From an uncultured Bacilli bacterium (GTDB lineage: Bacteria > Bacillota_I > Bacilli_A > RFN20 > CAG-288): a stretch of DNA of 64,000 nucleotides. Shown here one piece after another: positions 15,777 through 25,164 of the stretch (the stretch's first letter is position 1; every line of letters starts with the position of its first letter). Position numbers and translations under genes: made by a program. The notes under the pieces are model-generated. The model was not told where the DNA came from. It saw nothing but the letters and a program-made list of their open reading frames with translations, and ran no database searches. The stretch spans positions 1-64,000 of the forward strand of contig CALVMW010000002.1 of assembly GCA_944349335.1 (NCBI GenBank), given 5' to 3'.

Positions 15777-16886
15777 ATGAAAAAACTAGGTTTTGGTTTT
15801 ATGCGCCTTCCTCTTTTAAATAAAGAGAGCGATGTAGTTGATTTAGAATTAGTTAAAAAAATGGTTTCTTTATTTATGAAACGGGGTTTTACTTATTTTG
15901 ATACAGCCTACGTTTATCATAATGGAAAAAGTGAATCGTTATTAAAGCAAGCCTTAGTTGATAATTATCCACGAGATAGTTTTACTGTAGCAACTAAACT
16001 CGCGATTTTTGAGCCGCGTATTGATAAAAAAAGACAAGAGGAAATGTTTGATGAGCAGAGAACAAGATTAGGGGTGGATTATATAGACTATTATCTTCTT
16101 CATGCCTTAAGTAGAGAAAGGATGGAGATAGTGGATAGATTGGAGTCTTTTGATTTTATTAAACAGAAAAAATTAGAAGGTAAGATACGGAATATTGGTT
16201 TTTCTTTTCACGATAAACCTGAAGCCTTAGATTATATTTTAAATAAGCACCCTGAAGTTGATTTCGTTCAATTGCAAATCAATTATTTAGATTGGGAAAA
16301 TCCCTTAGTTGAATCTAGAGCATGTTATGAAATCGCTAAAAAATATCATAAACCCGTTATTGTTATGGAACCTGTTAAAGGTGGGACTTTGGTAAATCTT
16401 CCTTTAGAAGCAGAAAAGATTTTAAAGCAAGCCTCAAATTTATCAGTTGCCTCTTGGGCTATTAGATATGCGGCTTCTTTAGATAATGTTTTCATGGTTT
16501 TAAGTGGAATGAGCACTTTAGAACAAGTAGAAGATAATACTTCTTATATGGAAGAATTTAAGCCTTTAAATGAAAAAGAAAAAGATATTTTAAGTTCAAT
16601 TGTTCCTATAATTGATAATAGTATTGCTATACCTTGTACTGCGTGTGGTTACTGTTTAAAAGGTTGTCCTATGAATATTCCTATTCCTCAGCTTTTTTCG
16701 CTATATAACAAAGAGAAGATATTTCCTAGCCAAATAAAAGATGCTAAAAATAATTATTTAAAGATTACTTCCAGTCAATTTTTAGCTTCTTCTTGCCTAA
16801 AATGTGGAGCTTGTGAAAAATCATGTCCACAACATTTAAAAATAAGAGATTACTTAGAAAAAATAGCTGATAAATTTGAGAACTAA
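15777..16886 (+). CDS. aldo/keto reductase with two C-terminal 4Fe-4S clusters
   Basis: This is a 369-residue protein. Residues 1-270 form an aldo/keto reductase barrel (GFGFMRLPLL, YFDTAYVYHNGKSE with the catalytic Tyr and the following Lys region, EGKIRNIGFSFH). The tail carries CTACGYCLKGCP near 282-293 and CLKCGACEKSCP near 340-351, two ferredoxin-type 4Fe-4S motifs. This is the COG1453 architecture, predicted cytoplasmic oxidoreductases that couple NAD(P)H chemistry to iron-sulfur electron transfer; the substrate is unknown. The ribosome site AAGTGAGG is close to the ATG. Confidence 0.9.
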   Translation: MKKLGFGFMRLPLLNKESDVVDLELVKKMVSLFMKRGFTYFDTAYVYHNGKSESLLKQALVDNYPRDSFTVATKLAIFEPRIDKKRQEEMFDEQRTRLGVDYIDYYLLHALSRERMEIVDRLESFDFIKQKKLEGKIRNIGFSFHDKPEALDYILNKHPEVDFVQLQINYLDWENPLVESRACYEIAKKYHKPVIVMEPVKGGTLVNLPLEAEKILKQASNLSVASWAIRYAASLDNVFMVLSGMSTLEQVEDNTSYMEEFKPLNEKEKDILSSIVPIIDNSIAIPCTACGYCLKGCPMNIPIPQLFSLYNKEKIFPSQIKDAKNNYLKITSSQFLASSCLKCGACEKSCPQHLKIRDYLEKIADKFEN

Positions 16887-16971
16887 GTTAAATATATATT
16901 TAAAAAGATGCATATAATTTGACAGCGCTATTTATTTTTGTTACCTTGATTGCACAAAAGAGAGGAACATT

Positions 16972-17814
16972 ATGAAAAAACCGTTACTTTTATTACCTTT
17001 GATGCTTATATCTTTAGCATCCTGTGCAGACGCTAGTTTATCAAACTCAGTGCCTACCTCAATAAGCGGCAGTGAAAATAGCGAAAATGCTCCTAGCGTC
17101 GATGTTGATGTCTTTGCTTATGAAGCAGCTACTTCTATCGGCTTACTTTATGAGTATGCTGAACCTATGAAATTAGCTCGTGCTAGCGATGAGCTAATCA
17201 AGACGATTCAAGATTATCTACCATCTGTTGAAGCGAGTTTAAACGGAGATGATATTCTTAGTAATTCTCAATTTGTAAATTCAGATAGAGAAGAATATAA
17301 GTATCAACTTATCGTTTCTTATTCTGATATTCTTAATAACAATTATTCATTTACTATGTATTTTAATGAATATATTATGCCTAGCGATGATTTCGATGAA
17401 GAAGAATCATATATTGAAGGTCTCATTGTCATAGGTGAAGATGAATTTAGAATGCGCGGTGAAAAAGAAAGAGAAGATGATGAGATCGAAGCTTCTTTCA
17501 CGTGCTTTTTAGATGATTCTAGCTATATTCGTGTTAAACAAGAAAAAGAGTTTGGAGAAAGTGAATTTGAATATGAACTCTATCAGAATAGACGTTTAGT
17601 TAAGTACTATTCTATAGAGAGTGAGGGAAATGAAGTTGAACTTAACTCAGCTTCTTTAGGTGAGAATATTCATCTTGAATTTACTTTTTTAGAAAGACAA
17701 GGTAAAACTTATATCTCTTGTTATGTTGTCTCGTTAAATGAGAGAGATCATCTCTTATTTGAAAAAATCGTTGAAAGTGATGGAACTATCACTTATCAAC
17801 TTGTAACTATTTAG
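16972..17814 (+). CDS. lipoprotein of unknown function
   Basis: This 280-residue protein has an AGAGAGG ribosome site and lipobox LASC. A Ser/Asn-rich linker precedes an acidic domain (residues 45-280) of alternating beta strands (YKYQLIVSY, FTMYFNEYI, EASFTCFLDD). No known motif is seen. The following ogt gene starts 24 bp later on the same strand. Confidence 0.65.
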   Translation: MKKPLLLLPLMLISLASCADASLSNSVPTSISGSENSENAPSVDVDVFAYEAATSIGLLYEYAEPMKLARASDELIKTIQDYLPSVEASLNGDDILSNSQFVNSDREEYKYQLIVSYSDILNNNYSFTMYFNEYIMPSDDFDEEESYIEGLIVIGEDEFRMRGEKEREDDEIEASFTCFLDDSSYIRVKQEKEFGESEFEYELYQNRRLVKYYSIESEGNEVELNSASLGENIHLEFTFLERQGKTYISCYVVSLNERDHLLFEKIVESDGTITYQLVTI

Positions 17815-17838
17815 ACTCAATTATGGGTATAATAATTA

Positions 17839-18318
17839 GTGATGATAAACTATGATTTATACCCATCAGTTTTCGGGGATATTTATATCTACGAGTTTGC
17901 TAAGAATGATTATCGTATCAGCTTTTTTAAGTATGAAGCTAAAAAAGAAGAGGGTGAAGTATTCAAATTATTTCACTCTCTTTTAGATTGTTATTTTGAT
18001 AAAAGTAAAATTGATTTAAGCGCAGCATTAAACTATATTAAAATAACTGATTTTCAACGAAAAGTTTATTCTACTTTATTAAATATTTCTGATTATGGAA
18101 AAGTTATCACTTATAAAGGACTTGGGGATAAAGTAAAAGAAATATATCAGCATAATATTTCCTATCAGGCTATAGGTCACGCCTTACATTTAAATCCGCT
18201 TCCTTTACTTATTCCTTGTCATCGAGTTATTAAAAAAGATGGTATCGGGGAGTATAGATTTGGTAAGGAAATGAAAAAGCAGATCCTTAGTTATGAAGGA
18301 CTAGTTTTTAATGATTAA
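17839..18318 (+). CDS. ogt: methylated-DNA-[protein]-cysteine S-methyltransferase
   Basis: This 159-residue enzyme transfers alkyl groups from O6-alkylguanine in DNA to its own cysteine. The C-terminal half has the family core: DFQRKVYSTLLNI, a helix-turn-helix region, IGHALHLNPLPLLIPCHRV with the acceptor Cys in PCHRV, and the final G...Y.FG.E..K motif. The N-terminal part is short and weakly conserved, as usual. Its stop overlaps the start of the hydrolase gene that follows, so the two are probably co-transcribed. Confidence 0.93.
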   Translation: MMINYDLYPSVFGDIYIYEFAKNDYRISFFKYEAKKEEGEVFKLFHSLLDCYFDKSKIDLSAALNYIKITDFQRKVYSTLLNISDYGKVITYKGLGDKVKEIYQHNISYQAIGHALHLNPLPLLIPCHRVIKKDGIGEYRFGKEMKKQILSYEGLVFND

Positions 18319-19131
18319 AGGACATGGTATAACTGGATACATTTATCCACCAACTTCTAGTTTTATTATTAAAATTGGTAACTTATTTTTAAATTGTTAT
18401 TCTCATTTAATTTATGATAAAGAAGTTAAGATAAGTAGAAAAAAATAGATAAAATAAATTATCTGATTTTCACTCCTAAAAAAGGTTATAAACAAGAGAT
18501 AATCTATTTTCATGGTGGCGGCTTATTTTTTAAAGCGGCCCCATATCATTATCAAAATATTATTTTATACTTCCACTTCTCTTCCTCAAAAGTTTTTTTG
18601 ATCGATTATCCTTTATTAGATAAAATGCATGGTAGAGAGTTATTATTAACTACTTTTAAATCTTTAGATAAAATCAATCTTTCAAATCCTATTATACTTT
18701 CTGATTCAGCTGGAGCTATTATAGCTACTTCCTACTATTTATTAAATCCTCAAAAATATAAAGCCTTAATGTTAATATATCCAGTTTTAGATAAAAGATG
18801 CGTAAGTGAATCGATGAAAAAATATACTTCGACACCAATGTGGAATGCAAAATTAAATAAATTGATGTGGAAGAAGTTTTTACAAGATGAAGATTTTATT
18901 TCGAGTAATGAAAATGAAACGATTTTAATTGAAAATCTTTATCTAGAAACGGCAGAGATAGATTGTCTCCATGATGAAGGGATAGATTTTTATAATAAAG
19001 CTGTAAAAAATGGATGCCAAGGTCTCTTATTAGAAACTAAAGGAACCTTGCATGGATTTGACTTTAGAAAAGATAAAACAACTAAATATGCTTTAAATAG
19101 AAGGATAGCTTATATTAACTCACTTAAATGA
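18311..19131 (+). pseudogene. alpha/beta hydrolase (HSL/esterase family), frameshifted
   Basis: Translation from ATG 18311 gives about 45 residues and stops just after a run of seven A near 18440. Adding one base there opens a continuous frame to 19131 (about 273 residues). It has the oxyanion motif HGGG (IIYFHGGGLFF), a nucleophile-elbow equivalent SDSAGA, and late Asp and His (HDEGIDFY, LHGFDF). Upstream stops mean that, as read, only a headless C-terminal piece is possible. The indel is in a homopolymer, so a sequencing error is a real alternative to a pseudogene. It ends convergently, overlapping the WYL gene by 12 bp. Confidence 0.7.
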
Positions 19132-20112
19132 ATACTTTTTTTCAAGTCTATCTATCAGTTCTTTTAATGAGTTTACAACTTCATCAGGAGATAGAATTTT
19201 AATTTGTTCTCCATATTGTAAAGCCCAATAGATAATACTTTCTTTTGTTGTAGTGACATCAGCATAGATTAAATTATCTTTAGTATAACAAATAGCATTT
19301 TTACCAAACCAATCATAGACAGTAGTTATTGCTGATTCTTTTTCAAGTAGAAGTTTTACTTTTATTTCTTTTTCTCCCATCATGTATATATGGCTTGATA
19401 GGTAGGCTTGAATATCAAAATCCTTCATAAAAGGTAATTCTTTTTGAGGTGTTGCATCTATATTTCTTATGCTTACGTCTTTCATAAAATCGATACGGAA
19501 AGAGAATATTTTTTGGAAAGTATAGATAGAACAAAGAAGATAATACTTTCCAAAGTTGTTAATTAGATAATAAGGGGAGACAGTATAATGCTTTTTCCTT
19601 CTAGGTTTAAGGTTGCCATCAATATCGTAATCCATATAGAGGAAGGAGATTAATCGATTTTTTGTGATAGCCTCTTGAATCATCATAATATTTGAGAATA
19701 ATTGATTATTATCTGTTCTTGTTCCATCATAATTTTTATATATTGTCGAGTAGTTTTTTCTTTTATATTTAGAAAGAGTATTCTCTAAGATAGAAATAAG
19801 TTCGCGAGCATGATTTGGACCAATTGAGTGAGAAGAATATATAGAATCAATAAGATATTGAATTTGGGTGTCATCAAATAAGCGGGAAATTAAAGCGACT
19901 CCTTTTCCATCAGGATTATGTTGAATATCAAAATCAAAATCTTCTAATAATTCGATATTAGAAGAGACTGTTTTTCTATCGAGAGATATATGATAAATAT
20001 TATTGACGTGTTCCAGTATTGCTTTTTGTGTTAGGTAGTGTTCTTCATCGGAATAATCTATTAATACTTTTAAGATAGCTAGGGTTGAAGCTTTTTTATT
20101 ACTAGTTACCAT
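19120..20112 (-). CDS. WYL-domain transcriptional regulator
   Basis: This 330-residue protein has an N-terminal winged helix-turn-helix (residues 5-70: LAILKVLIDYSD, ILEHVNNIY, LDRKTVSSNIELLEDF). A WYL domain (about residues 145-235) carries the ligand-sensing strands (LISFLYMDYD, YTVSPYYLINNFGKYYLLC), and a C-terminal WCX-like extension follows. This is the YafY/DeoR-like architecture, in which WYL senses nucleic acids or nucleotides and the HTH binds DNA. The target is unknown. It faces away from its upstream lipoprotein neighbour. Confidence 0.85.
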   Translation of the reverse strand: MVTSNKKASTLAILKVLIDYSDEEHYLTQKAILEHVNNIYHISLDRKTVSSNIELLEDFDFDIQHNPDGKGVALISRLFDDTQIQYLIDSIYSSHSIGPNHARELISILENTLSKYKRKNYSTIYKNYDGTRTDNNQLFSNIMMIQEAITKNRLISFLYMDYDIDGNLKPRRKKHYTVSPYYLINNFGKYYLLCSIYTFQKIFSFRIDFMKDVSIRNIDATPQKELPFMKDFDIQAYLSSHIYMMGEKEIKVKLLLEKESAITTVYDWFGKNAICYTKDNLIYADVTTTKESIIYWALQYGEQIKILSPDEVVNSLKELIDRLEKKYSFK

Positions 20113-20161
20113 TTTCTATTCCTCTATTTTTACTTTTTATATCACAACATATGTCCAAAAA

Positions 20162-21349
20162 TTAGAACAATGCTGAGAAATCTTCAGAAGAAACAATTTT
20201 ATAAAATTGTTCTGTGTTGTCTTGCTTAAAACTAAAGTGAGTAGCATCGAAAATATTGATTAACATAGTTGGATTGGAAGAATCTTTTATGTAAAAAATA
20301 GGCCTTTGATCTCTTACTATATCTTTAATAAACTCAATCGATGAAAGTGAAGAAAAAGATACTTCTTTATCATTTAAGAACGAATTTATGGTGATAGTGT
20401 CTTTTTGATAAAAAGAGTAAGTTTTAGTAGCTTTTAAGCTAAAATCAAAGTCCCCATCTTGTGCTAATTTATAGTAATTTCCATCTAAATATATACAACC
20501 ATGATAAATTGAAAAAGTAATTGTTTGTGTATTATCATAACCTTTATAAGTTATATCATAACCTCCTTTTTCTCCTTGATCATAGGGGATAAGATAAAGA
20601 GGTAAATCAAATAATCTTTGGAAAAGAATTATATCTTCTTGTTCATCAGAATAATAGTGTTCAACAAATTGATAAGGATTATGAGAATAATATGTTTTTT
20701 CTTTTTCTACTCTGCTTATATTTTCTAAATTATTATTAATATTAATATAAAGAGGTTTAACATAATTTATATCAATATAAGTATCTTTTTCAGGAGTTAC
20801 TATAGAAAATTGATAGCAATCTTTATTTTGATATTTAGTTTTTTCACCTTCTGCTATGGCTTTATCGTCAATAAATGTCCAAGCGATTCCTTCTTGGTTA
20901 TTCAAAACATAGTATTGTATTTCGGTATAAGGAGCATAGTAATCTTCTTTTATTCCAAAAATATTATTAGAGAAAGTAATTTTATAGAGTTTTCTTTCAT
21001 ACTCTAGTTTTTCATTCAGTTGATTTAGATTATCAACATCAATATATGCTGTTTTTGCAATAGATTGAAGGTAGCATTCTCCAGAATCTAAATCTAAATA
21101 AAGAGTATCAGAGGGATTAGTCAAAGCAATTTTCATCTCATATTTTTCTTCATAAAAATGATTGATGTCTTCAGTATATTTAAGATTAGATAAAGTAGAT
21201 GTTAGATAAGATAATTGAAAATCAGTAGGAATAAAAATATCATCTTTATAAAAGATGATACCGACATTTTGTGAGGAAGAAGGGAGTGTTTCACAGCTAG
21301 TGAATGTTAAAGATATAGTAAATAAAAATAAAGCACAAAACTTATGCAT
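20162..21349 (-). CDS. lipoprotein of unknown function
   Basis: This 395-residue protein has a signal peptide and lipobox FTSC (Cys near 19). The mature protein is rich in Tyr, Asp and Asn, with many short beta segments (DITYKGYDNTQTITFSIYHG, IFYIKDSSNPTMLINIFDA). No conserved motif is recognised. It lies between the WYL regulator and the methyltransferase-like gene on the same strand. Confidence 0.65.
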   Translation of the reverse strand: MHKFCALFLFTISLTFTSCETLPSSSQNVGIIFYKDDIFIPTDFQLSYLTSTLSNLKYTEDINHFYEEKYEMKIALTNPSDTLYLDLDSGECYLQSIAKTAYIDVDNLNQLNEKLEYERKLYKITFSNNIFGIKEDYYAPYTEIQYYVLNNQEGIAWTFIDDKAIAEGEKTKYQNKDCYQFSIVTPEKDTYIDINYVKPLYININNNLENISRVEKEKTYYSHNPYQFVEHYYSDEQEDIILFQRLFDLPLYLIPYDQGEKGGYDITYKGYDNTQTITFSIYHGCIYLDGNYYKLAQDGDFDFSLKATKTYSFYQKDTITINSFLNDKEVSFSSLSSIEFIKDIVRDQRPIFYIKDSSNPTMLINIFDATHFSFKQDNTEQFYKIVSSEDFSALF

Positions 21350-21443
21350 AAAAACATTATATCATCATTTTCAAAAAAAGATTATATTTTATTGTATTTT
21401 TAGCAGATTTAACAAAAAATATTCTATAGATATTTTAGTAATT

Positions 21444-22553
21444 TTAATCGATATTTAGCTTAATAATTAGATTTTTTAAGTTATCATCGTCAAGTAAAAA
21501 ATCAACATCATTAATGGATTTAATTATTGTATTCTCTAAATAAGAATTTAAAGCAGATAATATTTTTTCCTCATCATTTTGAGCATTAGAATAGGAAGCG
21601 TTTTTTACATAGATATTTTCATAAAGAAGAGTGATAATTATCCTTTTTAAAAGAGTAAGCAAAGTTTTTTCAATCCAATATCTTTTTGTTATTTTATCTT
21701 TATTAGTTAAAATCTTTTTTGCTTTTATGTAGGGGAGTAATCCATCTTCAGGTGTATGATAAATATCAAAGAAAAGAAAAGCTTTTTCGTTAGGAAGCCT
21801 CTCTAAAAAAGAGTAAGCATCATCTTTAACAATACTTATTTTTTCTTTGTGCTTGAAAAAGGGTAGGATGTACTTAGAAAATAGATCAATTATTTTTTCA
21901 TCTTTTTCGATAATAGTAATATGCTTAACTTCATCTTTTAAGGAACACATAAATGGGAAAAAACCTAAGCCAAGTCCACAAGCTATTACGTTGCCCTCTG
22001 ATTCCTTTATCACATCTTCCATGGTATTTATCTCGTGAGGAGTGATGCTCATCCAGCATGTTTCACCCTCTAAGCATTTAAGATAATCAAAACGTTTTTT
22101 AAAAGCACCAATCGTAACTTTCTCAGAATAAAAATCTTCTTTAGATGAGGTTATTTCACTTGTTATAAAAGGAGTATAAGGTGAGTAATAATCATTAAAT
22201 ATATGCCATCTTCCCTCTTTTTTATTAAGTTTTTTTATTGATTTAAAATATTCATTATCATCATATTCATTATTATAAATAATTGTTTTATTAATACAAT
22301 TATAATCTTCTAAGGTCTTTAATTCTTCATCTTCAGGGTCGATATCACATAATTTTATCATCGCTTGATAAAGCGCCTCTTCTTTAGAGATAGATAAAGA
22401 AGATGAAAGCATCATAATATCAACATCAGAGATATTATCAAAAGATGCATCTAGTAGTTCATCAATAAGATTAGAAGCTTCGATATTTTTAAAATGATGA
22501 TCGAAGATAGTGTCTAAGTATTCTTTTAACTCAGTATTTAATTCAATTTTCAT
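21444..22553 (-). CDS. SAM-dependent methyltransferase-like protein
   Basis: This is a 369-residue protein. The central part has a class I Rossmann motif: VIACGLGLGFFPFMC (GxGxG, near 187-200), then ITIIEKDEKIIDLF with the acidic residue that would bind the ribose, then FLFFDIYHTPEDGL. This resembles spermidine-synthase-type folds. The N-terminal 110 residues are helical, with LSISKEEALYQAMIKLCD. Substrate and catalytic residues are not evident. Confidence 0.6.
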   Translation of the reverse strand: MKIELNTELKEYLDTIFDHHFKNIEASNLIDELLDASFDNISDVDIMMLSSSLSISKEEALYQAMIKLCDIDPEDEELKTLEDYNCINKTIIYNNEYDDNEYFKSIKKLNKKEGRWHIFNDYYSPYTPFITSEITSSKEDFYSEKVTIGAFKKRFDYLKCLEGETCWMSITPHEINTMEDVIKESEGNVIACGLGLGFFPFMCSLKDEVKHITIIEKDEKIIDLFSKYILPFFKHKEKISIVKDDAYSFLERLPNEKAFLFFDIYHTPEDGLLPYIKAKKILTNKDKITKRYWIEKTLLTLLKRIIITLLYENIYVKNASYSNAQNDEEKILSALNSYLENTIIKSINDVDFLLDDDNLKNLIIKLNID

Positions 22554-22596
22554 AGTTTGATTATACTTTATCTTTAAATTTTATTGCAAATAAAAA

Positions 22597-22618
22597 TCAG
22601 GAGGCAAGAGCCTCCTGA
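22597..22618 (-). terminator. terminator of the Ser-rich lipoprotein gene
   Basis: On the minus strand TCAGGAGGC pairs with GCCTCCTGA around TCTT, followed by TTTTTATTT. It lies 11 bp after the lipoprotein stop. Confidence 0.9.
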
Positions 22619-22628
22619 CTATTAGTTA

Positions 22629-24509
22629 TTAAAGAACCATCGCACTAGTTATTTCGATAACGACGACATAACTAGTTAAAACACCTACAGTATAAGTTAC
22701 AGAGCCGATAGTTGCTGAAGCTTGTAAATAACCATCCAAAGTTTCAAGTTCAGTATTTAAGATAGTAGATAATTCACCACAAGCTAATTCATAAAGTTCT
22801 TTTGCGGAATCATAATTTGTCTCTTTAACTAAATCTAATTGTAAGGAGATTGTTCCATCTCCTAAAATAGAGTAAAAGCCCATATAGTAAGGAGTTAAAT
22901 CATCAGTTAAGGGGAAGAGGATATCAGAACCGCCTTCCATCATATCTAACCACATTGAGAGAGGTAAGTCATCAGCATCAACAGCGGCGGGATCATCCCA
23001 TGAAGTAGGGATAGCCATACTTACATAGTTTGTGAAGTCAGCCATGGAAGTCGGAATTTCTGTTAATGTTCCAAAACTATCAAAAGTTTCAACAAATGTG
23101 CTGATAGTATTGTTGCTTTCAGTGTAATTAAAAGTAAATGAATTGAAGCTTCCATCTCTATTTATTTTAATAGTTAAATCTCTTGCAGTATTAGCAAAAG
23201 CATCATAAGTAAGTTCGTTAGCGACTAAAGAAGCTCCATAATTTTCAATGAAATCTTCGCGGAGAGTAAATACATAAACAGAATCAGTTGAGCTCGCAGT
23301 ATCTAAAGTGAAAATCTCTGGGGCAAAATCGAAGCTAGGTAAATGATGATAAGCAGCGTAGGCTTTGTATTGCGGAGCTAAACTGTCGCTAGAAGAGCCA
23401 TTGTAGTAATCATAAGTTCCATCACTATTATGGTGAACACCATAATAATCAGCAGAATCAGTATATCTATCGACCCCAGCCCAACCATCTTCTAAAACAT
23501 ATGCTTCAGATTCTTGAATAGTTGTTCCTAAAACATCAGTAACTTTAACATCAAAATGATAATTATAGTTATCTAATAAATCTAAAGCATCGTAGAAAGC
23601 CTGATATTCTTCTTCTTGACCCTCAGGGATTGAGTAAGGAGAAGTCATGCTTGAAGTATCGACAGTAGTAGTGCCTAAATCTTTGATTTGTAAGCTCATA
23701 GAAAGACCGAGGCCAAATTCTTCATACATCGGATCTGAAGAAGATGCACTGACGCCTAATCCTGTCACTTGTTCTCCATCGGTATAGATATAAAAACCTT
23801 CAATAGTATCACCATAGAAAGTATACATGCCACCGCTAGCAGCACTTGCGATATTTGTATAGGCAGTAATGATTTTATTGACATCTAACCCAGTAAAAGC
23901 AAACTGATAACCAGGACCACTATAGGAATAGTTGATTGTGAAATCAGAAGCATCAAAAAGGGCAAAAGGATTGGTGTAATAGCCTGAGTCAAAACTATCA
24001 CCTGTGTCTTGACTAGCTATATTATTAATATTAGGACTATTAGGGGTAAAAGCATTGCCATTTTCTCCTTCATAATAATAGGTAGTAGAAGTAGTAGGAA
24101 TTTCTTCACCAGTTACAAAATCTTGAGCCATAGTTGAATAGGTGGCTGAAAAGATACCAGTGTCATATTTAAGTTCAATTCCATAAGGAGTAGATTGGCT
24201 TGACATACCTAAGAACATATGTCCTCTTAAAGTGATGTTGTTTAAAGATACAGCATCGAGCATCGTATCTGTTAATTCAATGCTACCATAGTCAATCCAG
24301 GGATCAGAAGAGGAAGAGTTAGAAGAACTTGAAGAACTTGAAGAATTAGGTGAAGAAGTTGAATCTGGTGATGAAGTAGATAGAGAACTAGAGGGTGAGC
24401 TAGTTGAGAGTGAACTAGAGCTAGAAGAAGCAAGAGAGGAAACATCCCCGCAGGAGGAGAGAGTTGTTCCAAGTGCAAGGAGAGACAACAATAATAATTT
24501 CTTTTTCAT
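22629..24509 (-). CDS. large serine-linker lipoprotein
   Basis: This 626-residue protein has a signal peptide and lipobox LSSC, followed by a low-complexity Ser/Thr/Pro/Asn linker (about residues 24-70) and a large extracellular region without charged repeats. The linker is the pattern of surface lipoproteins that hold a domain away from the membrane. The mature part appears to contain two related halves (for example ...FTINYSYSG and FNYTESNNTI contexts), but no family is recognised. Its promoter region faces the ribosomal operon leader divergently. Confidence 0.75.
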   Translation of the reverse strand: MKKKLLLLSLLALGTTLSSCGDVSSLASSSSSSLSTSSPSSSLSTSSPDSTSSPNSSSSSSSSNSSSSDPWIDYGSIELTDTMLDAVSLNNITLRGHMFLGMSSQSTPYGIELKYDTGIFSATYSTMAQDFVTGEEIPTTSTTYYYEGENGNAFTPNSPNINNIASQDTGDSFDSGYYTNPFALFDASDFTINYSYSGPGYQFAFTGLDVNKIITAYTNIASAASGGMYTFYGDTIEGFYIYTDGEQVTGLGVSASSSDPMYEEFGLGLSMSLQIKDLGTTTVDTSSMTSPYSIPEGQEEEYQAFYDALDLLDNYNYHFDVKVTDVLGTTIQESEAYVLEDGWAGVDRYTDSADYYGVHHNSDGTYDYYNGSSSDSLAPQYKAYAAYHHLPSFDFAPEIFTLDTASSTDSVYVFTLREDFIENYGASLVANELTYDAFANTARDLTIKINRDGSFNSFTFNYTESNNTISTFVETFDSFGTLTEIPTSMADFTNYVSMAIPTSWDDPAAVDADDLPLSMWLDMMEGGSDILFPLTDDLTPYYMGFYSILGDGTISLQLDLVKETNYDSAKELYELACGELSTILNTELETLDGYLQASATIGSVTYTVGVLTSYVVVIEITSAMVL

Positions 24510-24678
24510 AGTTTTCTCCTTTTATAATCAAAAAGTCTAAACCTCAATTTATTAAAAAGCAATCAAAAATATATAAAAAAGGTGAACATAATGTAGATGG
24601 AAACTCCTTAAAAGGTTGCAATGATAATGCTCATATATAATATATATAAGGAAAATAGTAAAATATTGCAATTTTTTG

Positions 24679-24707
24679 TTGACTTATTTGACAAAGACTA
24701 GTATCAT
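24679..24707 (+). promoter_or_regulatory. promoter of the S10-spc-alpha operon
   Basis: TTGACT (24679-24684), a 17-bp spacer and TATCAT (24702-24707) give a near-consensus housekeeping promoter. It is about 134 bp upstream of rpsJ and is the only strong promoter seen before the block. Confidence 0.75.
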
Positions 24708-24840
24708 AGAACACGCTGAACGCCATTTCAGCCCGTATTGATGTGTGAAGTTGCCGAAACGCCTTATAGGGTTGTAACGTATTCGGGTAATTCATACTGA
24801 ACGGATGCCTAAACAAGATCTTAGGCAAGGAAGGATTAAT
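24708..24840 (+). promoter_or_regulatory. structured 5' leader of the ribosomal operon
   Basis: The leader has a perfect hairpin GCTGAA/TTCAGC (24715-24732) and a longer GC-containing middle section. A 7-bp stem TGCCTAA/TTAGGCA lies just before the AAGGAAGG ribosome site. S10 operon leaders in other bacteria bind ribosomal protein L4 for feedback control. That role here is inferred. Confidence 0.5.
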
Positions 24841-25152
24841 ATGGCAGAAAACAAAAGCATTAGAATTCGTCTTAAGGGCTATGATCACAAAGTCCTTGAC
24901 CAAGCGGTCTTAAAGATCGTTGAAGCCGCCAAGAAGACGGGCGCTACTGTCAGTGGCCCTATTCCATTACCGACAGAAAAACAAGTCTTCACAATTCTAC
25001 GTTCCCCGTTCGTCGATAAAGATTCTCGTGAACAGTTTGAAATTAGAACTCACAAGAGACTTATCGACATCAACCGCCCGACCAAGCAGACTATCGATAT
25101 CTTAAAGAATCTCGATCTTCCTGCAGGAGTCGATGTTGAAATCAAACTCTAA
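24841..25152 (+). CDS. rpsJ: 30S ribosomal protein S10
   Basis: This 103-residue protein starts [20 protein letters not shown], preceded by AAGGAAGG; an upstream in-frame Met at 24805 lies in the leader hairpin and is rejected. It contains GPIPLPTEK and the C-terminal KRLIDI..PT..T.D.L..L segment of S10. First gene of the operon. S10 binds in the 30S head and, in many bacteria, also serves transcription antitermination with NusB. Confidence 0.97.
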   Translation: MAENKSIRIRLKGYDHKVLDQAVLKIVEAAKKTGATVSGPIPLPTEKQVFTILRSPFVDKDSREQFEIRTHKRLIDINRPTKQTIDILKNLDLPAGVDVEIKL

Positions 25153-25164
25153 AGGAGGATATTT

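Noticed and set aside
20810..21007. Plus-strand hydrophobic ORF inside the lipoprotein gene at 20162
   Set aside because: Antisense of a Tyr/Asn-rich coding region; no ribosome site.
24805..24840. Extra N-terminal codons for S10
   Set aside because: They lie in the hairpin and ribosome-site region; the normal S10 start is at 24841 directly after AAGGAAGG.
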